In this document: positions 1-8,335 of the stretch, piece by piece
How the letters are laid out: each line of letters begins with the position of its first letter
Numbering within the stretch: the stretch's first letter is position 1
Assembly (NCBI GenBank): GCA_047602055.1
Contig: JASGIG010000001.1
Span: forward strand, 4,464,001-4,528,000
DNA from: JAODBQ01 sp047602055
GTDB lineage: Bacteria; Actinomycetota; Acidimicrobiia; Acidimicrobiales; Ilumatobacteraceae
Direction of reading: 5' to 3'
DNA length: 64,000 nucleotides
Notes under the pieces: generated by a model
Told to the model about the DNA's origin: nothing
The model's input: the letters and a program-made list of their open reading frames with translations, nothing else
The model's database searches: none
Program-made: the position numbers and the translations under genes

Positions 1-22
1 GAAGCTCTCCGAGGTTCATGGG

Positions 23-49
23 TCGGCCCGGCGCTTGGCGCCGGGCCGA
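23..49. terminator. Perfect GC-rich hairpin, probable terminator
   Basis: A 12-bp perfect inverted repeat (arms 23-34 and 38-49, loop TTG) lies beyond the end of the leftward genes. No clear U-tract follows on either strand. A strong stem at the end of a leftward transcription unit suggests a terminator, but this is inferred from structure only. Confidence 0.55.
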
Positions 50-160
50 TTCGCGTCTCAGCCGCCGTAGTCGATGGCTCGCAGGGCCACCTTCTTGCCT
101 GCAGGATCGAGCGCCATGCGAGCCACGGTACGACCGGCCCGTCTCGTCGCGCTCGGTCGG

Positions 161-847
161 TCAACCGTCGCCGTCGGTGCCGTCGACGTCGCCGTGATCG
201 ATCGTGATCCCGACCGCGTCGAACAGGCCGAGGGCGACGGGGACGATCGAGGCGACGTCGATCGTCGCGCCGCGCAGGGCGAGGGCGCCGCGCACGCCGT
301 CGAGCTCGCAGGCGTCGAAGCGCACCCGTTCCAGGGTGGCATGGGACAGCTCCAGCCGGGTGAGCCGGCAGCGCGTCCAGGCCACGTCGGTGAGGCGCGA
401 GCCGCTCCAGTCGGCGCCGGTCAGGTCGCTGTCGTCGACGGCGATCTGCTCGACGGTGACCGAGCGCAGCGCCATCGACGGCGCCTGGCAGCGCACCAGC
501 CGGACGTGCCGCCACGACGCGCCGAGCGCCACCGCGCCGGCCAGCCGGCAGTCGCGCAGCTCGACGCGCCGCCAGCTCGCCGACTCCAGGATCGCGCCGG
601 ACAGGTCGCAGGTGTCGAGCACGCAGTCGTGCAGCCGCAGCCGCTCCAGGTCGGCACCGACGAGGCGCAGCCCGACGAGCCGGCAACCCTCGAACGTCAC
701 GCCGCGGGCGACACAGCCACTGACGTCGCCGCGCACCTCGGCGCCCTCGATCGTCTCGTCGTCGTCGAGCGCGTCCTGCGCGTCGAGCTCGATCGACGAC
801 AGCCGCGCCGGGACCCTCGGGGCGACGATCGTCGGCGGCTGTGTCAT
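161..847 (-). CDS. Pentapeptide-repeat protein
   Basis: 228 residues, no signal peptide. From about residue 40 to 190 the chain runs in five-residue steps with Leu, Val or Ala at the central position and small or Arg/Asp residues between (for example GADLERLRLHDCVLDTC), the pattern of a right-handed quadrilateral beta-helix. Such proteins can mimic DNA or act as scaffolds; no enzyme motif is visible and the function is unknown. The gene lies 7 bases downstream of the SDR gene in the same direction, so it may be the last gene of the acyl-CoA operon. The repeat fold is well supported; the role is not. Confidence 0.75.
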   Translation of the reverse strand: MTQPPTIVAPRVPARLSSIELDAQDALDDDETIEGAEVRGDVSGCVARGVTFEGCRLVGLRLVGADLERLRLHDCVLDTCDLSGAILESASWRRVELRDCRLAGAVALGASWRHVRLVRCQAPSMALRSVTVEQIAVDDSDLTGADWSGSRLTDVAWTRCRLTRLELSHATLERVRFDACELDGVRGALALRGATIDVASIVPVALGLFDAVGITIDHGDVDGTDGDG

Positions 848-854
848 CGCCGCG

Positions 855-1649
855 CTACAGGTTGACGCTGAAGCCGCCGTTCACCGGGTACGTCTGGCCG
901 GTGATCCAGCTCGACGCGTTGGAGGCGAGGAACGTCACCATCGCGGCGACGTCGCTCGGCTCGCCGAAGCGGCGGACGATGTAGTTGCGCAGGATCCGCT
1001 TGGCGAGGTCGGCGTTCTCGGTCGCGGCCTGGATGGCCGGCGTGCGCGTCGCCGCGATGGCGACGTTGTTGGCGGTGATGCCGTGCGGGGCGACGCTGCG
1101 GGCCAGGGCGCGGGTCAGCCCGGCGGCACCGGCCTTGGCCGCCGAGTAGGCCTCCAGACCGGACTCGCCGACGCGCCCGGCGTCGCTGATGATCGTGATC
1201 AGGCGGCCGCCGTTCCCGGCGGCGATCATCCCCGGGAGCACCGCCCGAGCACAGTTGAGCGGGCCGTACAGGTTCACGCCGAGGAAGGCCTCCCACTCGG
1301 CGGGATCCTTCTCCCAGAAGGGTTTGCGGGTCACCTCCCTCGGGTTGGCACCGGCATTGCCGGCGTTGTTGACGAGCACGTCGACCGGCCCGAACGCGGC
1401 GCTGGCGTCCTCGACGATCTGGATGACGTTGGCGAAGTCGGTGACGTCGCCCTGTGCGGCGATCGCCTGACCGCCGGAGGCCGCGATCCCGGCGACGACC
1501 TCCTCGGCGCGCGCCGCGACGAAGTCGTTGACGACGACGCGCGCCCCGTGCCCGGCGAGGTAGCGGGCGGTCTCGGCGCCGACGCCCTGCCCGGCACCGG
1601 TGACGAGGGCGACCCGCCCCGAGAGATCGAGAAGGTTCTGTTCAGACAT
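855..1649 (-). CDS. SDR family NAD(P)-dependent oxidoreductase
   Basis: 264 residues. Classical short-chain dehydrogenase/reductase: cofactor motif TGAGQGVG at residues 17-24, NNAG at 94-97, and a catalytic Ser155, Tyr168, Lys172 triad (YSAAK). The C-terminal SWITGQTYPVNGG is the family's usual end. The frame is open 77 codons further upstream, but the ATG at 1649 has a good Shine-Dalgarno (AAAGGAAC) and begins just before the Rossmann fold. It follows a second SDR by 31 bases in a leftward operon with CaiB, ECH and thiolase-like genes, so a hydroxyacyl-CoA or related alcohol/ketone substrate is likely. The exact substrate cannot be read from sequence. Confidence 0.9.
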   Translation of the reverse strand: MSEQNLLDLSGRVALVTGAGQGVGAETARYLAGHGARVVVNDFVAARAEEVVAGIAASGGQAIAAQGDVTDFANVIQIVEDASAAFGPVDVLVNNAGNAGANPREVTRKPFWEKDPAEWEAFLGVNLYGPLNCARAVLPGMIAAGNGGRLITIISDAGRVGESGLEAYSAAKAGAAGLTRALARSVAPHGITANNVAIAATRTPAIQAATENADLAKRILRNYIVRRFGEPSDVAAMVTFLASNASSWITGQTYPVNGGFSVNL

Positions 1650-1680
1650 GTTCGGTTGTTCCTTTCGTGGGCGGTCCGGG

Positions 1681-2595
1681 CTACGACATTCCACCTCTGG
1701 CGCCGCCGTTGACGGTGACGACCTGGCCGGTGACGTAGTCGGACAGGGGTGAGCACAGCCAGAAGATCGCGTCGGCGGCCTCGCGGATGGTGCCGGTGCG
1801 CCCGAGCGGGATGCCCGGCATGCGCTTGGCGGCGTACATCTCGGCGTCGGTGACGACGTGGTCGGGGTCGACCTGCACACCGAGGCGGGCCGCCTGCTTG
1901 GCCGGCATGCCGACGTGGACCCGGCGCCCGCCGGTCTCGATCACCTCGTGCTCGGACCGGGGCAGACCGAAGCGGGTCTGCACGACGCCGAACGCGACGG
2001 CGTTGACGTTGACCTTGTAGCGCCCCCACTCCTGGGCGAGCGTGCGCATCAGCCCGAGCATGCCGGCCTTGGCGGCGGCGTAGTTGCCGGCGCCGACCAG
2101 GCCCCACTGGCCGGCCAGCGACGAGACCATCACGGTCTTGCGCTGCCGCTGGTCGTCGCCGCGCTCGGCAGCGTCACGGAACACCGGCGCGCAGGCCCGG
2201 GCCAGGCGGAACGGGAGGACGAGGTGGATGTCGAGCATCGCCTGGAACTGCTCGTCGGACATGCTGTGGATCCCACCGTCCCATGCGTAGCCGGCGTTGT
2301 TGACGACGATGTCGAGACGCCCGTACGTGTCGAGCGTGTCGGCGACGAGCGCGTCGCAGGCACCCGGGGCGACGAGGTCGGCGACGTGGGCGTGGGCCGC
2401 GCCGTCGCCGAGGTCGGCGCGCAGGCCGTCGACGGTCTCGGTGGCCTTGGCGCCGTCGACCTCGGCCACCACGACCTTGGCACCGTTGGCGGCGAGCATC
2501 GTCGCCGTCGCCCCGCCGATGCCGCGGGCGCCGCCGGTGACGATGGCCACCTGGCCGGCGAGCAGGTCGGAGCGGAGCGTCGGTTCGATGAGCAC
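1681..2595 (-). CDS. SDR family oxidoreductase (operon paralogue)
   Basis: 304 residues from a GTG start, with AAGGAA about 12 bases upstream. It has TGGARGIG at residues 20-27, NNAG, and a YAAAK catalytic motif, ending in DYVTGQVVTVNGG. It is longer than a typical SDR because of an insertion between the catalytic region and the C-terminus (roughly residues 205-260), as seen in MaoC- or multifunctional-enzyme-type hydroxyacyl-CoA dehydrogenases. It starts 14 bases after the CaiB stop and is probably co-transcribed. A 3-hydroxyacyl-CoA dehydrogenase role fits the operon but is inferred. The upstream frame is open across the CaiB gene only because of the frameshift there. Confidence 0.88.
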   Translation of the reverse strand: MLIEPTLRSDLLAGQVAIVTGGARGIGGATATMLAANGAKVVVAEVDGAKATETVDGLRADLGDGAAHAHVADLVAPGACDALVADTLDTYGRLDIVVNNAGYAWDGGIHSMSDEQFQAMLDIHLVLPFRLARACAPVFRDAAERGDDQRQRKTVMVSSLAGQWGLVGAGNYAAAKAGMLGLMRTLAQEWGRYKVNVNAVAFGVVQTRFGLPRSEHEVIETGGRRVHVGMPAKQAARLGVQVDPDHVVTDAEMYAAKRMPGIPLGRTGTIREAADAIFWLCSPLSDYVTGQVVTVNGGARGGMS

Positions 2596-2609
2596 GGGCG
2601 CCGGTTCCT

Positions 2610-4923
2610 TCAGGAGGCGATGGTGACGACCCCGGCGGCGGCGAGGCCGTCGACGCGGTCGTCGGGATAGCCGAGCAGCTCGCGCAGCACGGCCGCGCTG
2701 TGCTCGCCGAGCCGCGGGATCGGACCGACCTCGGCGGGCGTGCCGGCGATGTGGTAGCCGGTCGAGGTGACCAGCACGTCGCGCTCGCCGTAGGTCGTGC
2801 CGACGAACATGCCGCGGGCGACGTACTGCGGATCCGTCGGTGCCGTCCCCGAGCTGCACGACGTGGTGCGCGGGCACGCCGGCGGCCTGCAGGAGCTGCT
2901 CGCACTCGATCGCCGAGCGCGGCGCGGTCCACGCCGCGACGATCCCGTCGACGTCGTCCGGCGGCGGCGCCGCGGCGAGGTCGTCGCGGCCGAGCACGCG
3001 GCACAGCGCCCGCCAGTCGGCGTCGTCGCGCACGGCGACAGCGACCCACTCGTCGGTCCCGGTCGCCGGGTAGACGCCGTGTGGGCGCATCGCCGGATCG
3101 TGGTTGGCCTCGCGGTCGAGGACGGTGCCGTCGAGCGACGCCCTGGCCAGCGCATCGGCCAGCACCTGCAGGCCGGCCTCGGCCTGGGAGAGGTCGATCG
3201 TGCAGCCCTCGCCGGTGCGGTCGTGGTGGTCGATCGCGGCGAGCACGGCGAGCAGTTGGTAGCGCGGCGCGACGTAGTCGGTGTACGGCCCGTACGGCCC
3301 GCACGGCACGCGGTCCGGGTAGCCGGTCGGCAGCACCAGCCCGGCGGCGGCCGCGCCCTGGGTGCCGTAGCCGGGCATCGCCGCGTACGGGCCGGTGTGC
3401 CCGAACAACGACGAGCTGACGATCACCACGTCGGGGTTGGCGGCGCGCAGCGTCGCCTCGTCGAGCCCCATCCGCTCCATCGCCCCGGCGGCGAACGACT
3501 CGCAGACGACGTCGGCCCAGCGCACCAGGTCGAGCACGACGTCGCGGGCGTCGGCGTGGGTGAGGTCGATCGCCAGGCTGCGCTTGCCGGCGGTGGTCGA
3601 GCCGAACGACGCGCTGTTGTCGGGCGACGCCCCGAAGTCGTACTGCGGGCCGAGCAGCCGCAGCAGGTCGACGCGCTGCGCCGACTCGACCTTGACGACC
3701 GTCGCCCCGTAGTCGGCCAGCATCCGGCTCGTGTACGGGCCGGCCAGCACCCAGCCGAAGTCGAGCACCTTGACGCCGTCGAGCGGCCGCCCCGGCTCGT
3801 CACCGGCGGCAGCCGGGCGCGAGCGGGGGGCGAACACGTCGGGATCGTGGGCGTCGAGCGCCGGTGCCGTGGCCCGCAGCGTGATCTCGTTCGGCGTGAT
3901 CCTGGCGAACGGACCGGGCATCTGCAGCGCGCCGTCGTGCCACCACGCGCCACGGGCCTCGAATTGCGCCGAGCGCAGCACCTCGACGACGTCGTTGACC
4001 GGGGCGAGCACGAAGCCGCCGGCGCACGCGGCGTCGAGCAGCTCCGCCTTGGTGCGCTTGGCGAACAGGGCCCGGATCGCGGTATCGAGGGCGACCATCG
4101 TCTCGGCGGTGACCGTTCCGGCGGCGATCGCCTCGGCGGTGGCCGCGTCCAGCGCCCCCTCGGCGGCCATCCACGCGGCCTGGCGCTGCGTGAACCGTGT
4201 CGTCGGGCCGAGGAAGCCGACGGCGTTCTGCACGAACCCGTCGGCGCACGCCACCATGCCGAACACGCCCATCGCCGGGTTGGCGCGCTTGGCGCGGCGA
4301 CCGCCGATCACCTCGGTCAGCAGGCTGAACGACGCGGTGAGCGACGTCGCCTCCAGCGCCGACACGTCGATGCGCGACGGGTGCCCGGTGCGGCGCGCCG
4401 TGCGCAACCCGAGCAGCACGGCACCCGCCGCGGCCACCCCGGCGTGCGACCAGGCGGTGATGCCGGCGTCGCGCAGCGGGGCGCGGTCGGCGAAGCCGGT
4501 GACGGCGACGTTGCCGGCTGCGGCCTGGACGATGAGGTCCGTCGCTGCGTAGTCGCGCTTCGGGCCGAACGTGCCGAACGGCGTGATCGCCACGAGCACC
4601 AGGCTCGGGTTGAGCCGCTCCAGCGCGTCGCCGTCGAAGCCAGCGGCGGCGAGGTCGAGTCCACCGTCGTCGGAGTGGACGACGGCGTCGCACGCCGCGA
4701 CCAGGTCGGCGAACCGGTCGCGGCCGGCGCCGTCGTCGAGGTCGACGACGACGCTGTGCTGGTTGCGGGTGTGCACCCGCCACGACACGTCGTCGGCACG
4801 CGCCGGTGACCCGCCGGGTGGCTCGACGTGCACGACGGTGGCCCCGAGGTCGCCGAGCAGCTGCCCGCAGGACAGGCCGCGCGTCCCCGTCAGGTCGAGG
4901 ACCCGGCAGCCCTCCAGCAGCAT
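2610..4923 (-). CDS. Double-domain CaiB/BaiF-type CoA-transferase, frameshifted
   Basis: About 771 residues when read through a frameshift at roughly 2831-2845. Two CaiB/BaiF domains lie in tandem: residues 1-300 (LEGCRVLDLTG, then YAATDLIVQAA with the conserved Asp) and about 330-771 (LDGVKVLDFGWVLAGPY). The second domain has GYGTQGAAAAG where the catalytic Asp motif is normally found, so probably only the first domain carries the nucleophile. Class III CoA-transferases activate carboxylic acids by moving CoA between acyl groups. The upstream frame reaches QLGDGTDG and then turns to Arg-rich nonsense; the family sequence resumes one frame over at DPQYVARGMF and ends at 2610. Total length is 3n+1, consistent with one extra base. 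It starts 2 bases after the ECH stop. Confidence 0.85.
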
Positions 4924-4925
4924 CG

Positions 4926-5741
4926 CTATCGACCCTTCCACTGCGCCGGGCGCTTCTCGGAGAAGGCTCGCAGCCCCTCGACGAGGTCCTCGGAGGCCTG
5001 CACCCGCTTGAACGCCTCGACCTGGCCCTGCCAGCCGTCCTCGTCCTGCCAGCCCTCGTCGGCCGCGCGGTTGGCGACCTCCAGGGCGGCCTGCACGGCG
5101 ACCGGGCTGTTGGCGGTGATCTCCAGCGCCAGCTGGCGGGCAGCGGCACGGACCTCGCCGGGCTCGGCCAGCCGGTTGACCAGGCCGAGCTCGTGCATCG
5201 TCTGCGCCGACTTCTCGACGCCGGTCAGCAGCATCTCCATGGCGATGTTCTGGGGAATGCGCCGCGGCAGGCGGAACAGTCCGCCGCCGACCGCCAGCAG
5301 GCCGCGCTTGACCTCGAACAGCGCGAAGCGCGACTCGGTGCTGGCCACGACCATGTCGCAGGTCAGCACCATCTCCAACCCGCCGGCGAACGCCTGGCCC
5401 TCGACGCAGGCGATCAGCGGCTTGCCCCGCCGCTGCATGATGGCCGGCGCCGTGGCCCGCCGCGGCGCCGAGTCGGCGGGCCGCTCGGCTGCCGGCTTGT
5501 CCTCGCGCGCCGCCGAGCGGGCCGCCAGCGCCTCCTTGAGGTCGGCGCCGGCGCAGAACGACGTGCCCTCGGCCTGGATCACCCCGACCCACGCGTCGCC
5601 GTCCTCGTCGAGCCGCCGGTATGCCGCGGTCAGCTCGGCCATCATCTGACGGCTCAGCGCGTTGCGCGCCTCGGGACGGTCCATCGTGATCGTCAGCACG
5701 TGGTCGGACAGGTCGACATGAACCAGTTCTCGTTCACTCAT
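4926..5741 (-). CDS. Enoyl-CoA hydratase/isomerase family protein
   Basis: 271 residues, crotonase fold. RPEARNALSRQMM begins the CoA site, GTSFCAGADL supplies the first oxyanion-hole loop, and EGQAFAGGLEMVLTCDMVVA supplies the second oxyanion-hole glycines and helix. The C-terminal EGLRAFSEKRPAQWKGR is the usual trimerisation tail. It has an insertion of about 25 residues after the AGADL loop. It would hydrate an enoyl-CoA in the beta-oxidation-like pathway encoded here. It lies 25 bases downstream of the thiolase-like gene and is tightly coupled to the CaiB gene. Substrate chain length or ring type is not evident. Confidence 0.9.
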   Translation of the reverse strand: MSERELVHVDLSDHVLTITMDRPEARNALSRQMMAELTAAYRRLDEDGDAWVGVIQAEGTSFCAGADLKEALAARSAAREDKPAAERPADSAPRRATAPAIMQRRGKPLIACVEGQAFAGGLEMVLTCDMVVASTESRFALFEVKRGLLAVGGGLFRLPRRIPQNIAMEMLLTGVEKSAQTMHELGLVNRLAEPGEVRAAARQLALEITANSPVAVQAALEVANRAADEGWQDEDGWQGQVEAFKRVQASEDLVEGLRAFSEKRPAQWKGR

Positions 5742-5766
5742 CGGTGGCCCCCTCGATCGTTGGTGT

Positions 5767-6909
5767 TCAGTTCGTGCTCAGGACGTGGACGACGCAGACC
5801 GCGCCGACGCCGACCATGTGGGCCAGGCCGGTGCGGGCGTCGGGCTGCTGGCGGTCGCCGGCTTCCCCGCGCAGCTGGCGGGTGATCTCGCAGATCTGGC
5901 CGGCGCCGGTCGGCCCGATCGGATGGCCCATCGACAGCAGCCCGCCGGATGGGCTGACCGCCACCCGGCCGCCGATGTCGAAGTCGCCGGCGGCCAGCGC
6001 CGCAGCGCCGCCGCCGGGCGGGGTGAGCCCCATCGCCTCGACGTACAGCATCTCCTCGACGGTGAACGCGTCGTGCAGCTCGACCACGTCGAGGTCGCCG
6101 GCGGTGATCCCGGCATCGGCGTAGGCCTGGCCGACGGTCTCGACGGTCAACGCGGCGTCGAAGTTCTCCGCCCCGTAGATCCGCTCCGAGCGGGCGACGG
6201 AGGCGGTGATCCGTACCGCCCGCGAGGCGTCGATGCCGAGGCGCTCGATCGCCTCGGGCGAGGCGACGATCACGGCTGCGGCGCCCTCGCCGACCGGGCA
6301 GCACTGCCACTTCGTCAGCGAGCCGGAGATCAGCGGCGGGGCCAGCACCTCGTCGAGCGTCAGCGCCCGCTGGCGCTGGGCGTACGGGTTGCGGGCGCCG
6401 TTGGCGCTGTTCTTGACGGCGACGCGGGCGAAGTCCTCGGTGCTCGCGCCATGGTCGTGCATGTAGCGGTTGGCCAGCAGGGCGAAGTGGGTGAACGGGA
6501 CCACGCGGCCGCCGGCGAGGTCGCGCACGCCGGCGGCGCGGTGCGGGCTGGTGAACGACAGCGGCTTGTCGACACCGACGGCGAGGACCACGTCGTGCAG
6601 GCCGGCGGCGACGTCGATCGCCGCCTGGCGCACGGCGGTCGAGCCCGACGCCGAGGCGTTCTCCACCTGGGCCATCGGGATCCCGGTCGAGCCGAGGTGC
6701 CGGTACATCAGCCGCGACAGCGCCATCGCCGTCGTCGCCGTGCCCGTGTAGGCAGCCTCGACGTCGGGCCAGGCGATGCCCGCGTCGGCGAGCGCCTCGC
6801 GCACCGCGGTGACGCCCAGCTCGGTGTACGGCGTCGTGCCCGGCGCCTGGTAGCGATGCAGCCCGATGCCGACGACGTAGACCGGCCGCAGGTCGCGCAG
6901 CGCCCTCAC
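5767..6909 (-). CDS. Thiolase-like lipid-transfer protein (possible Ltp2-type aldolase)
   Basis: 380 residues from a GTG start that overlaps the DUF35 stop by 4 bases (GTGA). Thiolase superfamily, SCP-x/Ltp branch. The usual nucleophile motif NxCASG reads NASASG, so Ser86 replaces the acylated Cys. HDAFT and the C-terminal GGLLSMGHPIGPTG with its catalytic His are present. Loss of this Cys together with an adjacent DUF35 gene is characteristic of the Ltp2/DUF35 retro-aldolases that cleave steroid side chains in actinobacteria (established for that family). A C-C lyase is therefore a better guess than thiolysis. Translational coupling to the DUF35 gene supports a complex. The actual substrate is unknown. 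Confidence 0.85.
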   Translation of the reverse strand: MRALRDLRPVYVVGIGLHRYQAPGTTPYTELGVTAVREALADAGIAWPDVEAAYTGTATTAMALSRLMYRHLGSTGIPMAQVENASASGSTAVRQAAIDVAAGLHDVVLAVGVDKPLSFTSPHRAAGVRDLAGGRVVPFTHFALLANRYMHDHGASTEDFARVAVKNSANGARNPYAQRQRALTLDEVLAPPLISGSLTKWQCCPVGEGAAAVIVASPEAIERLGIDASRAVRITASVARSERIYGAENFDAALTVETVGQAYADAGITAGDLDVVELHDAFTVEEMLYVEAMGLTPPGGGAAALAAGDFDIGGRVAVSPSGGLLSMGHPIGPTGAGQICEITRQLRGEAGDRQQPDARTGLAHMVGVGAVCVVHVLSTN

Positions 6910-7295
6910 GAGGCCCGCCTGAAGCGCGGCTCGACGATCTCGGCGCCGTCGTCGTCGACGCCCGTCACCGCCCACTCGGCGACGACGCGGTCGCCGATGG
7001 CGATGTCGTCCGACGTCAGCATCGCCCGGATCACCGGGCCGCCGGCGAGCACGATCTCGCCGACCGTGAACGGCGCCTCGACGTCCTTGCCGCGGTACAG
7101 GTGGACCGTGGCGAACGAGTGCAGGTCGCCCTCGGCGGCCAGCTCGGCGTCCGCCAGCTCGGTCGAGCCGCAGGCCGCGCAGCCGATGCCGAGCGGCGGG
7201 AAGAACACGGCACCGCACGACCCGCAGCGGGTGCCGCGCAGCACGGGCACCGCGGCGTCGACGTCGTACAAGCCTCGGTGTGCAGCGACTGCCAT
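6906..7295 (-). CDS. DUF35 OB-fold/zinc-ribbon protein
   Basis: 129 residues from ATG with GGGGG upstream. The N-terminal rubredoxin-like ribbon has two Cys pairs (RCGSCG near residue 25 and CAAC near 40), followed by an OB-fold typical of DUF35 acyl-CoA-binding subunits. These proteins act as obligatory partners of thiolase-like enzymes or of enoyl-CoA hydratase-like enzymes. It is the first structural gene after the operator and overlaps the thiolase-like gene. An alternative start 10 codons upstream would lie inside the operator palindrome, which argues against it. Confidence 0.9.
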   Translation of the reverse strand: MAVAAHRGLYDVDAAVPVLRGTRCGSCGAVFFPPLGIGCAACGSTELADAELAAEGDLHSFATVHLYRGKDVEAPFTVGEIVLAGGPVIRAMLTSDDIAIGDRVVAEWAVTGVDDDGAEIVEPRFRRAS

Positions 7296-7311
7296 GTGAC
7301 CCCCACGTCTC

Positions 7312-7339
7312 AACTTACTGACCAAGCGTTCAACAAGTT
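7312..7339. promoter_or_regulatory. Palindromic operator, probable TetR-family site
   Basis: A 28-base imperfect palindrome of form AACTT-N2-TGANC-N4-GNTCA-N2-AAGTT, centred at 7325.5, lies between the TetR stop and the DUF35 start. Sixteen of 28 positions fall in symmetric pairs, including both 5-base ends. It sits where the promoter of the leftward catabolic operon must be. Assignment to the adjacent TetR is inference. Confidence 0.65.
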
Positions 7340-7345
7340 AGCAGA

Positions 7346-7954
7346 TCACACCGGTCCGAGGTAGCAGTGGATCAGTTCGACGCACACGGCTCGCGCCGCA
7401 GCCATGTCGACCGCGTCCGGGGCGACGGCGTGCTGGGCGACGACGCCGCGCAACACGGCGACGAGGACGGTGGCGAACCCGCTGGCGTCGGCGTCGGCAC
7501 GGATCGATCCGGCCGCCTGGCCCTCGTGGACGAGCACCTCGATCCCCCGCCGGAAGCGATCGTCGCCGACGACGAACGTCGGGCGCAGCGCGGCCTCCTC
7601 GGCGAACGACGCGCCCCACATCACCACGAACGAGCGCGCCGCCGCGGAGCGGTCGTCGAGCAGCCGCAGGTAGCCGTCGACCACCGCGACGACGGCGTCG
7701 ATCCCGCCACCGCGCGATGGCGCCACCACGGCCTGGAAGCCGCGCTGCGCACGGCGGGCCAGCCGCTCGACGAGCGCCGCACGCGAGCCGAAGTGGTGGT
7801 TCGCGAGGCCGCGGCTGAACCCGGCCTCGGTGCAGATGTCGGCGAGCGACGTGGCCTCGACGCCCTTGCGGGCGAACAGCCGGGCCGCCGCGTCGAGCAT
7901 CGCCTCCTCGGCCTCGCTGCGACGCATCGCCTGCGTCCGACGCGCTTTCGTCAT
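7346..7954 (-). CDS. TetR/AcrR family transcriptional regulator
   Basis: 202 residues. The N-terminal helix-turn-helix (about residues 15-60; AARLFARKGVEATSLADICTEAGFSRGLANHHFGSRAALVERL) is typical of TetR repressors, followed by an all-helical ligand-binding domain. It is upstream of and collinear with the DUF35-thiolase-ECH-CaiB-SDR operon, with the 28-base palindrome between, so it probably represses that operon and responds to an acyl-CoA or its precursor. Start chosen at ATG 7954, which gives the usual short basic N-terminus. Confidence 0.9.
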   Translation of the reverse strand: MTKARRTQAMRRSEAEEAMLDAAARLFARKGVEATSLADICTEAGFSRGLANHHFGSRAALVERLARRAQRGFQAVVAPSRGGGIDAVVAVVDGYLRLLDDRSAAARSFVVMWGASFAEEAALRPTFVVGDDRFRRGIEVLVHEGQAAGSIRADADASGFATVLVAVLRGVVAQHAVAPDAVDMAAARAVCVELIHCYLGPV

Positions 7955-7958
7955 GTCC

Positions 7959-8330
7959 GTGCTCCGGTCGCCGCAGAGCGGCTCCCTCCGCCTACCGTGC
8001 TCGCCGCCTCCGCTCCACTTCGGCGCTCACCGCGTACCGGATCGGTGGCAAGGTCCACCGACGCAGCGTGGCAATGCCCCCGGCCGCCGTCAAGCACCCG
8101 CGTACGTCGGCGACGGAGGCTCGGCCTGGAGGGCGCTCGCTCCGCTCGCGTGGATGACCAACGACGCCCCGTCCTCGGAGCCGGTGCGCCTGCAGGACCC
8201 GCAGGCGGTGCTGTTGCCCTTGACGGCATGGCCACCGTGGTCGACGAGGTCCACCGCTTCAAGTACCTCGACGACCCGCCGCCGGCGGGCACGGCAGGCG
8301 CAGGGAGCAGCTTCGCTGCGACCGGAGCAC
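7959..8330. repeat. Intergenic region bounded by a 42-bp inverted repeat
   Basis: The 381-base gap between the TetR start and the oxidoreductase stop holds no convincing gene. Its edges are an inverted repeat: 7959-8000 and 8289-8330 match at 36 of 42 bases when one is reverse-complemented (shared ends GCACGG and CGACCGGAGCAC). Inside, at 8133-8150, is a CGCTCGCTCCGCTCG-type motif that recurs at 61485-61500 and 63982-63996. It may be a small non-autonomous element or a paired extragenic repeat; no target duplication was found. Confidence 0.5.
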
Positions 8331-8335
8331 GAATG

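Noticed and set aside
58..342. Leftward frame ending MALDPAGKKVALRAIDYGG just before the hairpin at 23-49
   Set aside because: The last 19 residues look protein-like and the terminator follows, but the upstream part is antisense-type Ser/Arg/Thr-rich sequence inside the pentapeptide gene. It is too short to support.
1681..5592. A single 1,303-residue leftward frame
   Set aside because: It joins parts of the SDR, CaiB and ECH regions only because the CaiB frameshift keeps the frame open; the middle is Arg-rich nonsense.
5767..6909. Plain acetyl-CoA acetyltransferase annotation
   Set aside because: The nucleophilic Cys position reads Ser (NASASG), so ordinary thiolase chemistry is doubtful.
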